This document shows, piece after piece, positions 28,158 to 36,790 of a stretch of 64,000 nt of DNA. The notes under the pieces are model-generated. The model ran no database searches. It saw only the letters and a program-made list of their open reading frames with translations, and was not told where the DNA came from. The stretch spans positions 158,008 through 222,007 of the forward strand of contig NZ_LSZH01000015.1 in NCBI RefSeq assembly GCF_001647545.1, written 5' to 3'. Each line of letters opens with the position of its first letter. The stretch's first letter is position 1. This stretch comes from Acinetobacter sp. SFB. GTDB lineage: Bacteria; Pseudomonadota; Gammaproteobacteria; Pseudomonadales; Moraxellaceae. The position numbers were made by a program, and so were the translations under genes.

Positions 28158-29060
28158 TTAAGAGCTTACTTGCTTATTTTTCTTGAAAAATCTCGGCTTC
28201 CATTCACTGACAATCACAGCCATCACCACCAATGCACCGCCTAAAATGGCAAGTATGGGTAAGCGTTCACCAGCCAGTCGTCCAATCAGGGCGGCCCAGA
28301 CCGGTTCACCCGAATAGATAATAGCAGCTTGTGAAGGATCAACTTCGCGCTGCGCCCAGTTCATTACCAGCTGAATGGCTGCACTGGCCAAACCCAGTCC
28401 AGAGAGAATGATCAGAAGTGGCCAAGAAAATGCCGGATTCCACGCTTCACCCGTCACAGGCATCATGCAAAAAGCAAAAAGAGAAGCAAAGCCAAGCTGA
28501 ATCACTGTTACTCGGTGGACATTGACTTTACCGGCAAAAAAACCAATCAGGATAATTTCAAGGGCGATGGCGATTGAACCGAGAAGGGTAATCAGCTGCC
28601 CAAAGTTCAGTTGTAGGTGTCCAAAGCCGTTGCCGGTCAAGAATACGAGACCGAGAAAAGCCAGTCCTGCACCGCACCAAGTCATAAATTGTGGCGTTTT
28701 AGCAAACAATAGCCACAACAGAAGCGGTACTAAGGGCACATACAGCGCGGTTAGAAAAGCTGATTCACTACTACTGATACTTTGTAGCCCAATGGTTTGA
28801 GTACCATAGCCAATCGCGATTACCAACCCAATCAATGCACCCGCAGCAATTTCTTTAAAGTTAATGCCACTTAGATCTTTCCAGGAAAAAAGACTGACAA
28901 ACAGCATGGCTACAGCAAAACGACAGCCGACAAAAAACATCGGGCTAGCAAAATTTAAACCGTATTGCACGGTCAGGAATGATCCACCCCAAATGATGGT
29001 AATCAGAATTAAGGCAAGTTGTGGGGCTTTGGTTTTAAACCGAGAAGGAGCGTTTGACAT
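28158..29060 (-). CDS. EamA/DMT-family transporter
   Basis: Encodes 300 residues with about ten hydrophobic helices in two EamA repeats. The first repeat shows LILITIIWGGSFLTVQYGL and the second QAAIIYSGEPVWAALIG. The drug/metabolite transporter superfamily exports or imports amino acids, metabolites or drugs; the substrate is not predictable. The C-terminus is a basic tail. Monocistronic by position: a terminator lies beyond its start side and hisA is 70 bp upstream. Confidence 0.85.
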   Translation of the reverse strand: MSNAPSRFKTKAPQLALILITIIWGGSFLTVQYGLNFASPMFFVGCRFAVAMLFVSLFSWKDLSGINFKEIAAGALIGLVIAIGYGTQTIGLQSISSSESAFLTALYVPLVPLLLWLLFAKTPQFMTWCGAGLAFLGLVFLTGNGFGHLQLNFGQLITLLGSIAIALEIILIGFFAGKVNVHRVTVIQLGFASLFAFCMMPVTGEAWNPAFSWPLLIILSGLGLASAAIQLVMNWAQREVDPSQAAIIYSGEPVWAALIGRLAGERLPILAILGGALVVMAVIVSEWKPRFFKKNKQVSS

Positions 29061-29087
29061 GTCTATACAGCGAAGAAATTCATGGAA

Positions 29088-29114
29088 ATAAAAAAGAGGT
29101 CCGAAGACCCCTTA
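29088..29114 (-). terminator. intrinsic terminator of hisA
   Basis: On the minus strand GGGGTC-TTCG-GACCTC is followed by six T, a UUCG-loop terminator. Confidence 0.65.
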
Positions 29115-29129
29115 AGGATGAATCAATAC

Positions 29130-29861
29130 TTAGATGGATTGATCATCCCAAAGTGATTGCGCTTCACGAAGGTTTAATGTGCCTTCATAAATTGCACGAC
29201 CGGTGATCGCACCTAAAATGCCTGGTTGGCCTTTTAAATTGCGCACGTCGTCAAGATTGGTTACACCGCCAGATGCAATTACAGGCAAACCTGAATAAGT
29301 TGCCAGGTTCACGGTCTGTTCGATATTGACACCTTGCATCATGCCGTCACGTGCGATGTCGGTATAAACAATGCTGGATACACCGGCATCGGCAAAGCAT
29401 TTTGCCAGATCAGTCGCTTTTACGTCAGTGACATTTGCCCAGCCATCCGTTGCCACCATGCCATTCATGGCATCGATACCGACAATGATGTGACCGGCGA
29501 ATTTTCTGCAGGCTTCTTCAACAAATTCAGGATCCTGAACTGCTTTAGTCCCGATAATGACAAAAGATACGCCAGCTTGTAGGTAATGCTCGATGGTTTC
29601 CAGCGAACGGATACCACCGCCAATCTGGATTGGTAAATCCGGCTGAGATCTAGCAATGGCTTCAACCACTGGCTTATGGATGGGCGTGCCGGCAAAAGCA
29701 CCGTTTAAATCAACCAAATGTAAGCGGCGCGCGCCTTCATTTACCCAATGCTGTGCAGTTGCAACTGGATCGTCAGAAAATACGGTATCGTCTTCCATGC
29801 GGCCTTGTTTTAAACGAACACATTTGCCATCTTTCAGGTCAATTGCAGGGATGATCAGCAT
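29130..29861 (-). CDS. hisA: ProFAR isomerase (HisA)
   Basis: Encodes 243 residues. It isomerises ProFAR to PRFAR, the substrate of HisF/HisH. The TIM barrel has the catalytic Asp in [16 protein letters not shown] (D8) and [10 protein letters not shown], with phosphate loops IGGGIRS and ASGGVT. An AAGGAG ribosome site precedes the ATG. It is separated from hisB-hisH by an exonuclease gene and a DUF805 gene, an arrangement common in Acinetobacter. Confidence 0.97.
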   Translation of the reverse strand: MLIIPAIDLKDGKCVRLKQGRMEDDTVFSDDPVATAQHWVNEGARRLHLVDLNGAFAGTPIHKPVVEAIARSQPDLPIQIGGGIRSLETIEHYLQAGVSFVIIGTKAVQDPEFVEEACRKFAGHIIVGIDAMNGMVATDGWANVTDVKATDLAKCFADAGVSSIVYTDIARDGMMQGVNIEQTVNLATYSGLPVIASGGVTNLDDVRNLKGQPGILGAITGRAIYEGTLNLREAQSLWDDQSI

Positions 29862-29928
29862 GCTTTCGCTCCTTGCCTAATCTCGTTAAAGTTATTGTTT
29901 GTCATCTTAACAAAGTATTGCTAAATCT

Positions 29929-30606
29929 CTAAGCCTCAGTTTCAGCTTTTGTTTTGTTCGGGCGAATGCGTAATTTTAATGACGTGTTGGGAATATGTTC
30001 AGGCAGTAAGCCCAAACGATGCAACTCTTCAAACACCAGCACAGGTGCATAAGCATCGGCAGCCGCATATTGGATTTGGGCTGGAGTCAGTATTTTACGC
30101 GCCCAGTTGGAGGTGCTAATTTTTTTACTTTTAGGGAAATTCACCTGAAATAAAAGTGCCATGGCATTTTTCAGCCCCATGGGATTGGGGAAGCCAAAGG
30201 TGGAGAAGCATTTCGACAGTTCAATCACACTATTCAGCTCAATGCCTTTTTTCCGAAACAGATGCGCATCATTTTTTAAACCAAAGCCGACTTTGATTTG
30301 ATCCCGATTTTCAAAAACAGGTTTTAGAAATTCTAATATTTGAGGGTTAATTTGAAATAAATAGGCGCTATCATGACTGGCCAACTGGATCAGATGTGGC
30401 CCGGTTGACACTTCACCTTTGGCAAAGGTCGGTTTGGATTCGGTATCGAAACCCAGTAATGCAAAGCTTTTCAATTCTTCTTCAATAGCAAGACATTGTT
30501 CAATGCTGTGAATGAGATGAATCTGTTGCATGGGAAGATTCTCAAAGACAGGCAACTCCTGAATTTGTTCTTTGCTCGGCAGCGTTTGAAACAGAAATTC
30601 TTCCAT
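29929..30606 (-). CDS. RNase D-like 3'-5' exonuclease
   Basis: Encodes 225 residues with a DEDDy exonuclease domain: GFDTESKP (D and E of ExoI), FGLKNDAHLF (D of ExoII) and QYAAADAYAPVLVFEEL (Y and D of ExoIII). It lacks the HRDC domains of RNase D, so it is a short stand-alone version acting on RNA or DNA 3' ends. It lies on the minus strand between hisA and a DUF805 gene. Confidence 0.85.
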   Translation of the reverse strand: MEEFLFQTLPSKEQIQELPVFENLPMQQIHLIHSIEQCLAIEEELKSFALLGFDTESKPTFAKGEVSTGPHLIQLASHDSAYLFQINPQILEFLKPVFENRDQIKVGFGLKNDAHLFRKKGIELNSVIELSKCFSTFGFPNPMGLKNAMALLFQVNFPKSKKISTSNWARKILTPAQIQYAAADAYAPVLVFEELHRLGLLPEHIPNTSLKLRIRPNKTKAETEA

Positions 30607-30665
30607 AATGAATCGAGATAGTGATTTATTTTAAATTCAGCTTAATCGCTTTTCAGATTTTACGC

Positions 30666-30696
30666 AAAAATAAAGCCCACCAGTCATGGGCTTTAT
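30666..30696 (-). terminator. intrinsic terminator of the DUF805 gene
   Basis: On the minus strand TAAAGCCCA / TGGGCTTTA with a 7-nt loop is followed by TTTTT. Confidence 0.75.
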
Positions 30697-30733
30697 CCAG
30701 AATTTAAACGTATTCATTGGCGTGATGGATACT

Positions 30734-31237
30734 TTATTCCATCTGCACCTGTTGAGCACGAGTCACATAATCTTGATAAGCTGGAACTGCAATTGCCGCT
30801 ACAAGAGCGAGTGGAAAAATCAGCACATAGAACCATGCCAAGACTTTTTCCCAGGTTTTTGTGGTGCGCGGTAGACCAAACTGGTTTTCATGTTCATTGC
30901 CTTTGGCAAAAGCTAAATACACGGTTAAACCCAAATTGATCAATGGGATCAGCATCAGTAAGGACAGCCATCCGCTGTGATTGCAGTCATGGAGGCGTCG
31001 GATGGCGAAGATGAAAGAAAAATACAGCGCACACATATATACAAAACTTAAAAATAGTATTGCTGATGTAGGCAGTCTTTGATCTGGTGTTTGCAGTCCT
31101 GGAAGTCCAATAGCGATGAGGATGATGATAAGCATCATGGAGATACACAGCAGTCCATTCCAGCCCAGATAGGATAATCGACCAAAACGACCACTTGGGT
31201 TTAAGGCTGACTCATTGTATTGAGAGGTTGGATTCAT
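30734..31237 (-). CDS. DUF805 membrane protein with pilin-like C-terminal tail
   Basis: Encodes 167 residues from the ATG at 31237, which has a GGGGAAT ribosome site; the ATG at 31252 would add 5. Residues 10-115 are a DUF805 domain: GRFGRLSYLGWN, three or four helices and FAIRRLHDCNHSGWLSLL. A final helix ends with LVAAIAVPAYQDYVTRAQQV, which closely resembles the N-terminal helix of type IV pilins (AIPAYQDY.TRAQ) but sits at the C-terminus. DUF805 function is unknown. See findings. Confidence 0.8.
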   Translation of the reverse strand: MNPTSQYNESALNPSGRFGRLSYLGWNGLLCISMMLIIILIAIGLPGLQTPDQRLPTSAILFLSFVYMCALYFSFIFAIRRLHDCNHSGWLSLLMLIPLINLGLTVYLAFAKGNEHENQFGLPRTTKTWEKVLAWFYVLIFPLALVAAIAVPAYQDYVTRAQQVQME

Positions 31238-31354
31238 TTTTTTATTCCCCATTGATTTAATTATTGTTTAAATATAATGATTTGCACAAATATAATAACA
31301 ATTAAAATGCATAAAAAACAGTCAACCCGATATCGGCTACTCAATTTGAGCCCA

Positions 31355-31384
31355 TAAAAAAGCCCAACCAGAGTTGAGCTTTTA
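31355..31384 (-). terminator. intrinsic terminator of hisBH
   Basis: On the minus strand AGCTCAAC / GTTGGGCT is followed by TTTTTT, 20 bp after hisH. Confidence 0.75.
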
Positions 31385-31404
31385 AAATACCAAACAGTGA
31401 AAGT

Positions 31405-32022
31405 CTAGATTTTCCATTCCACAAAATTTTTCAACAGTTGCAAACCTGCGGTATGACTTTTTTCCGGATGGAACTGGGTGGCAAACAGGTTTTCTTTATG
31501 CAGCGCAGTACAAAATTCTAAACCGTAATCACACGTCGCAGCGATCAGAGCGGTATCTTTCGGTTCAACATAGAAACTATGCACAAAATAGAAACGGGCA
31601 TCCTGTTCAATGTCTTTCCACATCGGATGGCTTGGGTCTGCCTGATGCACTTGATTCCAGCCCATATGGGGAACTTTTAAACCGGCCATCTCAGGAAAAT
31701 GCTTCACTTCACCTGCAAAAATACCCAGCGCATCTGTACCGCCATTTTCTTCAGAGCGTTGCATCAACGCTTGCATGCCGACACAAATCGCCAGTACAGG
31801 TTTGTTGAATACCGCATGGCGTACAACTTCATCAATACCGGCTTCATGCATACCTTGCATGCAGTCACGCATTGCACCTACACCCGGAAATACAATTTTA
31901 TCAGCTTGGGCAATTAATTTAGGATCATTGGTCACATCGACAGTTGCGCCGACATGCTCTAAGGCTTTGGCTGCAGAATGTAAATTTCCCATGCCATAGT
32001 CAAGAAGGGCAATACGGGTCAT
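31405..32022 (-). CDS. hisH: imidazole glycerol phosphate synthase, glutaminase subunit
   Basis: Encodes 205 residues, a class I glutamine amidotransferase supplying ammonia to HisF. The nucleophile is in [11 protein letters not shown], with the late His and Glu in [12 protein letters not shown] and the oxyanion strand [11 protein letters not shown]. It overlaps or abuts the hisB stop, so the two form an operon. Confidence 0.96.
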   Translation of the reverse strand: MTRIALLDYGMGNLHSAAKALEHVGATVDVTNDPKLIAQADKIVFPGVGAMRDCMQGMHEAGIDEVVRHAVFNKPVLAICVGMQALMQRSEENGGTDALGIFAGEVKHFPEMAGLKVPHMGWNQVHQADPSHPMWKDIEQDARFYFVHSFYVEPKDTALIAATCDYGLEFCTALHKENLFATQFHPEKSHTAGLQLLKNFVEWKI

Positions 32023-32615
32023 TACAAACTACCTTTGGTTGAAGCAACAGTATTTTCTGCACGTGGATCAATTTCACAGGCCATACGCAGTGCGCGCGCA
32101 AAGGCTTTAAATGTACATTCGATCTGGTGATGGCTGTTTTTGCCTTTCAGGTTGTCAATATGCAGCGTCATTAACGCATGATTCACAAAGCCTTGAAAAA
32201 ATTCAGAGAATAGATCAACATCAAAGCTACCAATACGGGCGCGAGTGAATGGAATATCCATCCACAAGCCAGGGCGACCAGATAAATCAACCACTACACG
32301 GCTTAAAGCTTCATCCAATGGTGCATAAAAATGACCATAACGACGTAAGCCTTTTTTATCACCCAATGCTTGTGCGAAAGCCTGACCCAGTGTGATACCA
32401 CAGTCTTCGACCGTATGGTGATCATCGATATCCAGGTCACCATCACAGTGAATATCGATATCGAATAAGCCGTGTCGCTTGATTTGATCAATCATATGAT
32501 CTAAAAATGGAATACCTGTGTTGAGGGTGCCTTGACCCGTACCATCAAGATTCACCCGAACTCGAATTTTGGTTTCGTTAGTGTTTCTTACCACTTCACT
32601 GATACGTTGCGTCAT
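32022..32615 (-). CDS. hisB: imidazoleglycerol-phosphate dehydratase
   Basis: Encodes 197 residues from the ATG at 32615. It dehydrates IGP to imidazole acetol phosphate. The metal-binding motifs [16 protein letters not shown] and [15 protein letters not shown] are intact. It is the monofunctional type, without the phosphatase domain of enteric HisB. First gene of the hisB-hisH unit; an ATG 5 codons upstream is an alternative start. Confidence 0.96.
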   Translation of the reverse strand: MTQRISEVVRNTNETKIRVRVNLDGTGQGTLNTGIPFLDHMIDQIKRHGLFDIDIHCDGDLDIDDHHTVEDCGITLGQAFAQALGDKKGLRRYGHFYAPLDEALSRVVVDLSGRPGLWMDIPFTRARIGSFDVDLFSEFFQGFVNHALMTLHIDNLKGKNSHHQIECTFKAFARALRMACEIDPRAENTVASTKGSL

Positions 32616-32710
32616 AGACACGTTCCTCAAAAAACGTCAAAAATGATGATGTAAAAATTTTTCGCGATGACGAAATCATCGCATATTAGATTGCTCAGGA
32701 GGGTTAATCA

Positions 32711-33088
32711 ATGCCTATTACCGTACATGCTTATACTTCACTAGAAAATGACGAAGTGCGCAGCCAGCTTGAGCGACTGTATGACACCAGCCCGGAATTT
32801 GGAGATGGGCAGGATGCCATTGAACAACTAGAGCAAAACTTGGCTCAGTATACCTTAGTTTATACAGCAGAATTTAATACTAAACTGATTGGGGCAATTT
32901 GGTGTACCGGGCAAGGGGAAAGCAAGATCCTGGAAAATATTGTAGTGCATCCGGCTAACCGTGGACGCGGGGTTGCAGAACGACTGGTGAGCGAAGTCTG
33001 CCGAATTGAAGAAGATAAAGGGGTGAAGACCTTTGAGCCGGGCTGTGGCGCCATTCATCGTTGTCTGGCGCATTTGGAAAAAATTTAA
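32711..33088 (+). CDS. GNAT-type acetyl-CoA-binding protein, PanZ/PanM-like
   Basis: Encodes 125 residues, a compact GNAT fold with NRGRGVAERLVSEVCR as the acetyl-CoA-binding loop and the preceding LENIVVHPA strand. Size and layout resemble PanZ (PanM), the acetyl-CoA sensor that activates PanD maturation; the similarity is suggestive, not certain. Ribosome site AGGAGG. It is divergent from hisB and followed by a strong terminator. Confidence 0.7.
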   Translation: MPITVHAYTSLENDEVRSQLERLYDTSPEFGDGQDAIEQLEQNLAQYTLVYTAEFNTKLIGAIWCTGQGESKILENIVVHPANRGRGVAERLVSEVCRIEEDKGVKTFEPGCGAIHRCLAHLEKI

Positions 33089-33123
33089 GCTTAAACAGAG
33101 TGTAAAAAAGCAGCCTTGAGGCT

Positions 33124-33160
33124 AATGCCAGTCAGTGAAGAAATTGACTGGCATTTTTTA
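33124..33160 (+). terminator. intrinsic terminator
   Basis: AATGCCAGTCA and its exact reverse complement enclose a 10-nt loop, then TTTTTATT. Confidence 0.8.
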
Positions 33161-33520
33161 TTGTGAATTCATCATGTTATTTGATACGTGAAAATGTCAT
33201 TCGCAATGGTTTGAGCTATGAGATGCCTTGCACTGCAAGATACTTTTCTTGCCAACCCAAAATATATTTTCAGGCTTCTCATTGGGTAGATGAAAAACAC
33301 GGTTTTGCAGGAAACAAACCAGCTGCCAATATTTGATCTAAAAAGCCAGCAAGTTAATTAAACACCTTTTAACTGATCGGAACTTAAGCCTTGAGGCTGT
33401 TTTTTATACCTAAAAATAGTGCTGGATTAAATAATGAATTGAGTTTTAAATAAAAAATAATCAAATAACGTGAAATCTGCTGTAAAAATAAACGTTTGTT
33501 TAAAAAAGCATAAAACCTGC

Positions 33521-33549
33521 TTGACTGAAAAACACTTAAATTGTTTAAT
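33521..33549 (+). promoter_or_regulatory. promoter of first tRNA-Phe
   Basis: TTGACT (33521-33526), a 17-bp spacer and TTTAAT (33544-33549) lie 10 bp before the tRNA. The same TTGACT and TTAATAC elements precede the second copy. Confidence 0.6.
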
Positions 33550-33559
33550 ACGCTCCATT

Positions 33560-33635
33560 GGCGTGATAGCTCAGTCGGTAGAGCAACGGATTGAAAATCC
33601 GTGTGTCCCCAGTTCGAACCTGGGTCTCGCCACCA
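33560..33635 (+). tRNA. tRNA-Phe(GAA), copy 1
   Basis: 76 nt with encoded CCA. Anticodon arm CGGATTGAAAATCCG gives GAA. The acceptor stem GGCGTGA/TCTCGCC has a U·U mismatch at the fifth pair. Followed by a terminator at 33661-33689. Confidence 0.93.
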
Positions 33636-33660
33636 TATTCAAAATCTATTTCAAGATTTC

Positions 33661-33689
33661 AATCCCTGATCTCATCAGGGATTTTTTTT
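33661..33689 (+). terminator. intrinsic terminator after tRNA-Phe copy 1
   Basis: ATCCCTGAT...ATCAGGGAT is followed by eight T. Confidence 0.8.
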
Positions 33690-33731
33690 GGGCAAAAAAT
33701 ATTCGATCAAATAAAAATGTCATGAATTATA

Positions 33732-33760
33732 TTGACTATTGATGCCAGATACGGCTTAAT
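33732..33760 (+). promoter_or_regulatory. promoter of second tRNA-Phe
   Basis: TTGACT (33732-33737), a 17-bp spacer and CTTAAT (33755-33760), continuing as TTAATAC, mirror the first copy. Confidence 0.55.
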
Positions 33761-33770
33761 ACACCGCATC

Positions 33771-33846
33771 GGCGTGATAGCTCAGTCGGTAGAGCAACGG
33801 ATTGAAAATCCGTGTGTCCCCAGTTCGAACCTGGGTCTCGCCACCA
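33771..33846 (+). tRNA. tRNA-Phe(GAA), copy 2
   Basis: Identical over all 76 nt to the copy at 33560, including the U·U mismatch in the acceptor stem. The repeat unit is 211 bp. Followed by a terminator at 33853-33887. Confidence 0.93.
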
Positions 33847-33852
33847 TATTCG

Positions 33853-33887
33853 AAAAAAACCTCAAACATTGTTTGAGGTTTTTTTTT
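33853..33887 (+). terminator. intrinsic terminator after tRNA-Phe copy 2
   Basis: ACCTCAAAC...GTTTGAGGT is followed by nine T. Confidence 0.8.
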
Positions 33888-33954
33888 GTCAGCTTTTTTG
33901 GGGTCTGAACTTTTTTGGTATAAAATAACCGCAATAACAATTCGAGCATAAAAA

Positions 33955-34407
33955 ATGAAAACAATCGGATGTTCAATATTCACTTTACTCTCTGTGCTGC
34001 TGACTGCCTGTGGTGGTAGTGGAAGCGGAGATTACTTCAACTCTTCCTTTGAGAAAACTTTTACTTTTGGTTCACAAACCTATGTTTGTCGCAGTGAAAG
34101 AGCAGCCAATGCCTGTGGCGGTCCGAGTCAGGACTGTTCCGCATGTGACTTACAGTCATCATCATCCCCGGTTATTACTCAGATATGTGCTCAACCCGTA
34201 GCGAATACACATAGAGTTACAACGGATGGTTGCATACTAAGACTCACGAATGACACCCAGACAGGAATCTGTACTTCAGAAGGATTGAGATTGCTTTCAG
34301 GAACCAATTTCACCAGACAGCAAGTGAGTAAGGGCACATTATTTTCGCGTGGAAGTTTAAGTGTCACTGTGGGAAATCTGACTGAAACCATCACCTGTAA
34401 TTCATAG
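33955..34407 (+). CDS. Cys-rich lipoprotein, hypothetical
   Basis: Encodes 150 residues. The lipoprotein signal peptide ends in the lipobox LTAC at about residue 19, then GGSGSG. The mature part has at least seven Cys (VCRSE, NACGG, QDCSACD, ICAQP, GCILR, GICTS, ITCNS), suggesting several disulfides. No known domain. It is followed 12 bp later by a membrane-anchored protein gene and is likely co-transcribed with it. Probably lipid-anchored in the envelope. Confidence 0.65.
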   Translation: MKTIGCSIFTLLSVLLTACGGSGSGDYFNSSFEKTFTFGSQTYVCRSERAANACGGPSQDCSACDLQSSSSPVITQICAQPVANTHRVTTDGCILRLTNDTQTGICTSEGLRLLSGTNFTRQQVSKGTLFSRGSLSVTVGNLTETITCNS

Positions 34408-34419
34408 TTTTTAACCGCT

Positions 34420-35133
34420 ATGAAATTTTTTATGCCGTTGCTTATTGGCATCCTGTGTTTTGGATTGGGCTATTTTTTTGCCTCATCCAAGTCTGAATCT
34501 GTACCGCCTGTTGCTGAACCACGTCAGGATATTGCTGTGGAAAATTTTATTCAGCGGATTCAGCAAAAAGTGCTGATTCAACCTGAAAATCAACTTGCAT
34601 TACAACAGCAGTTAAAAAATCAGAAAGTACAGATCAACTCAGTTATAGAGAGCGCGACTCCTGAACAGATCAATACGTATCTTGATCAGACATTTCCGGG
34701 CTATGACTTATCCAGTATTCAAAATAAGCACGCGTTTGCCAAACGTCTGGTCAGTGAATTTGTCGATGTAAAAAATGATGCGAATGAAGTCTTGGCAGGT
34801 CAAGCCCAGGTGACGAGCCAACAACAATATTCAGCAGGAGATGTGTTGCCGAGGCAGATTTATGCCGGACAACAGTTATTTGCCCATTTTGATACTTTGG
34901 GCAAAGTACCCAATAACGAGCAGGTTTTTATCCGCTGGAGTAACCAGTCTACAGGTGAAGTGCTATTTTTTATGCCACAGCGGATCAGCGCTAATCGGGA
35001 GCAAAACTGGGTCAGTTTTAATCCGGTGCAAGGATGGAAAGCCGGTACGTACGATGTTAAATATTATCAGTTGAATGATCAGCTCAATCCGATTGCCCAA
35101 GTCAGTTTTACAATTGATCAGGTGATTGATTAA
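34420..35133 (+). CDS. membrane-anchored periplasmic protein, hypothetical
   Basis: Encodes 237 residues. An N-terminal signal anchor (FMPLLIGILCFGLGYFFA) is followed by a helical Gln-rich region (50-130). A C-terminal β-sandwich-like domain of about 100 residues (QIYAGQQLFAHFDTLGKV...GTYDVKYYQL) resembles DUF2914-type folds by pattern only. It has no catalytic motif. It sits between the Cys-rich lipoprotein gene and a methyltransferase gene, with short spacers. Confidence 0.6.
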   Translation: MKFFMPLLIGILCFGLGYFFASSKSESVPPVAEPRQDIAVENFIQRIQQKVLIQPENQLALQQQLKNQKVQINSVIESATPEQINTYLDQTFPGYDLSSIQNKHAFAKRLVSEFVDVKNDANEVLAGQAQVTSQQQYSAGDVLPRQIYAGQQLFAHFDTLGKVPNNEQVFIRWSNQSTGEVLFFMPQRISANREQNWVSFNPVQGWKAGTYDVKYYQLNDQLNPIAQVSFTIDQVID

Positions 35134-35160
35134 ATTAAGCAATATTTTGAGAATAGTTCA

Positions 35161-35889
35161 ATGAAAGACCTCTTTTCCAATCATAGTCTTTGTTATAAAA
35201 AAGCCCGTCCAAATTATTCCATTCAAATTGTGAAAGAAATTTTAAAGCATGTGCCGCAACGGAATGTCGCCTGGGATTGTGGAGCAGGGTCTGGACAGTT
35301 CACCCAATTATTAGCCCCGTATTTTGATCATGTGGTGGCAACCGATATTAGTGAAGCCCAGTTGCAGCAAGCACCTTATTTTGAAAATGTCAGCTATCAG
35401 CTGCAAGCGGCAGAGCAGAGTAATCTTCCGGCACAATCTATTGATCTGGTCACGGTGGCTCAAGCCATTCACTGGTTTGACTTTGATGCCTTTTATAAAG
35501 AAGTCAAACGGGTGCTTAAACCGCAAGGAGTGTTCGCTGCCATTGGTTATGGCTTAGTTGAAGTGCAGGATGCTGCGGTTAACAGTTTGGTTCAACAGCT
35601 GTACTTTGAAACACTAAACGGTTATTGGGACAGTGAGCGCCGTTATATTGATGAGTTGTATCAAACCATTCCGTTTCCTTTTAATGAGCAGGCTGTAGCA
35701 GAGATGCATTTGCAATATCAATGGTCACCACAGCAATTGTTGAGCTATCTAACAACCTGGTCAGCGCTCAAGCATTATCAAGATAAAAATGAGCATGATC
35801 CACTTGAGTCGATTTCAAATGCTTTAAAAGTTGCGCCTGAAAAATTAGATGTAACATTTCCTGTCATGCTACGTATAGGAACGGTCTAA
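35161..35889 (+). CDS. class I SAM-dependent methyltransferase
   Basis: Encodes 242 residues with a Rossmann methyltransferase core. Motif I is AWDCGAGSGQFTQLL (about 39-53), the motif II acidic residue is in VVATDISEAQL and motif IV-like is IDLVTVAQAIHWFD. The order matches the Methyltransf_11/UbiE-like group with an AIHWFD signature seen in small-molecule methyltransferases. Substrate unknown. It follows the periplasmic protein gene by 27 bp. Confidence 0.8.
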   Translation: MKDLFSNHSLCYKKARPNYSIQIVKEILKHVPQRNVAWDCGAGSGQFTQLLAPYFDHVVATDISEAQLQQAPYFENVSYQLQAAEQSNLPAQSIDLVTVAQAIHWFDFDAFYKEVKRVLKPQGVFAAIGYGLVEVQDAAVNSLVQQLYFETLNGYWDSERRYIDELYQTIPFPFNEQAVAEMHLQYQWSPQQLLSYLTTWSALKHYQDKNEHDPLESISNALKVAPEKLDVTFPVMLRIGTV

Positions 35890-36164
35890 AAATAAAAAAT
35901 TAAGCCAGCGGGATATTGGGTTGTTTTAGAGTAATAATTCAAAGCTAAAAAGATGATTTTTAGAAAATTAATATAATAAAAATGGAATTTTTTAATATAA
36001 ATTTCATGTATATAAAGATACTAAATCAAATGATTTTTGAATAAAAATTAAAATTCAATTCAGACCGCCTATCGGGGCAAAGGCTGTCAAATAAAGGGTT
36101 TATTATAGAATTATGAGTGTTAAAGGTTGTTTATTTACTTTTATTTTTTTTGAGTAGGACTGCC

Positions 36165-36695
36165 ATGAAGCTCCCAAAATATATGTTTTTTGCTGGCATG
36201 TTGATGCTTGGACATTTCTCCCTATCTGCTGCTTTTGCCGATACTGCTGAAATGCCTGTATTAAGAATGATGGCAGAACCGGAATTAAGAGCTGAAACTA
36301 CAAGCATCATTCAATATCAGCAAGATCCGCAAAAAGTAAGAGCTTTGCAGCATCGGATTATGCAGATCCAGCTGGATACTCAAAATTTTGTGGTTAATCC
36401 GACCATTTTAGCGAGCATCGATCTTGTGCCTGATGGGCCAATGCCCGATATAAACAGCTTGCCATTGGAACAGCAGCAATATGTTCTGGCGGTTGCACAA
36501 GGTTTGCAGTCACCTGATCCAAGAGAAGGCTTATATATTATCCTCGAACCTTTTGGGATAGACCGCAGCGCAACCAATGTACAAATTGCTCGAGAGCAAA
36601 TTTCGATGGGTATTTTGGAAAATACTACGCAAAATGAATCTATCAGACAGTTGCAACAACAGCAGGGCTCTATTCAAAATAATGCTATGCGCTAG
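36165..36695 (+). CDS. exported hypothetical protein
   Basis: Encodes 176 residues from the ATG at 36165 (TAGGAC ribosome site); the frame is open from a GTG at 36117. A Sec signal peptide (to about AAFA-DT) is followed by a mostly helical, Gln-rich mature region with PDGPMPDINSLPLEQQQYV in the middle. No Cys and no known domain. Monocistronic, with a bidirectional terminator at 36738-36767. Likely periplasmic. Confidence 0.6.
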   Translation: MKLPKYMFFAGMLMLGHFSLSAAFADTAEMPVLRMMAEPELRAETTSIIQYQQDPQKVRALQHRIMQIQLDTQNFVVNPTILASIDLVPDGPMPDINSLPLEQQQYVLAVAQGLQSPDPREGLYIILEPFGIDRSATNVQIAREQISMGILENTTQNESIRQLQQQQGSIQNNAMR

Positions 36696-36737
36696 TTTTA
36701 AAATATTGATAGAAAAATAAATGTTTTCTGTAGAAAG

Positions 36738-36767
36738 AAAAAGGATGCTCAAAGGCATCCTTTTTTT
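36738..36767. terminator. bidirectional intrinsic terminator
   Basis: GGATGC-TCAAAG-GCATCC is flanked by A5 and T7. It serves the convergent genes at 36165 and 36791. Confidence 0.75.
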
Positions 36768-36790
36768 GAGCTAAAATGCGTTAAAGCAAA

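Larger units (their letters stand above)
33089..33559. other. 471-bp intergenic region before tRNA-Phe
   Basis: Holds the GNAT gene terminator (33124-33160) and the tRNA-Phe promoter (33521-33549). In between I see no supported ORF or RNA. Confidence 0.5.

Noticed and set aside
33470..33983. ORFs running through the tRNA-Phe genes on both strands
   Set aside because: They are translations of tRNA sequence (for example ARPRFELGTH-type readings) with no ribosome site.
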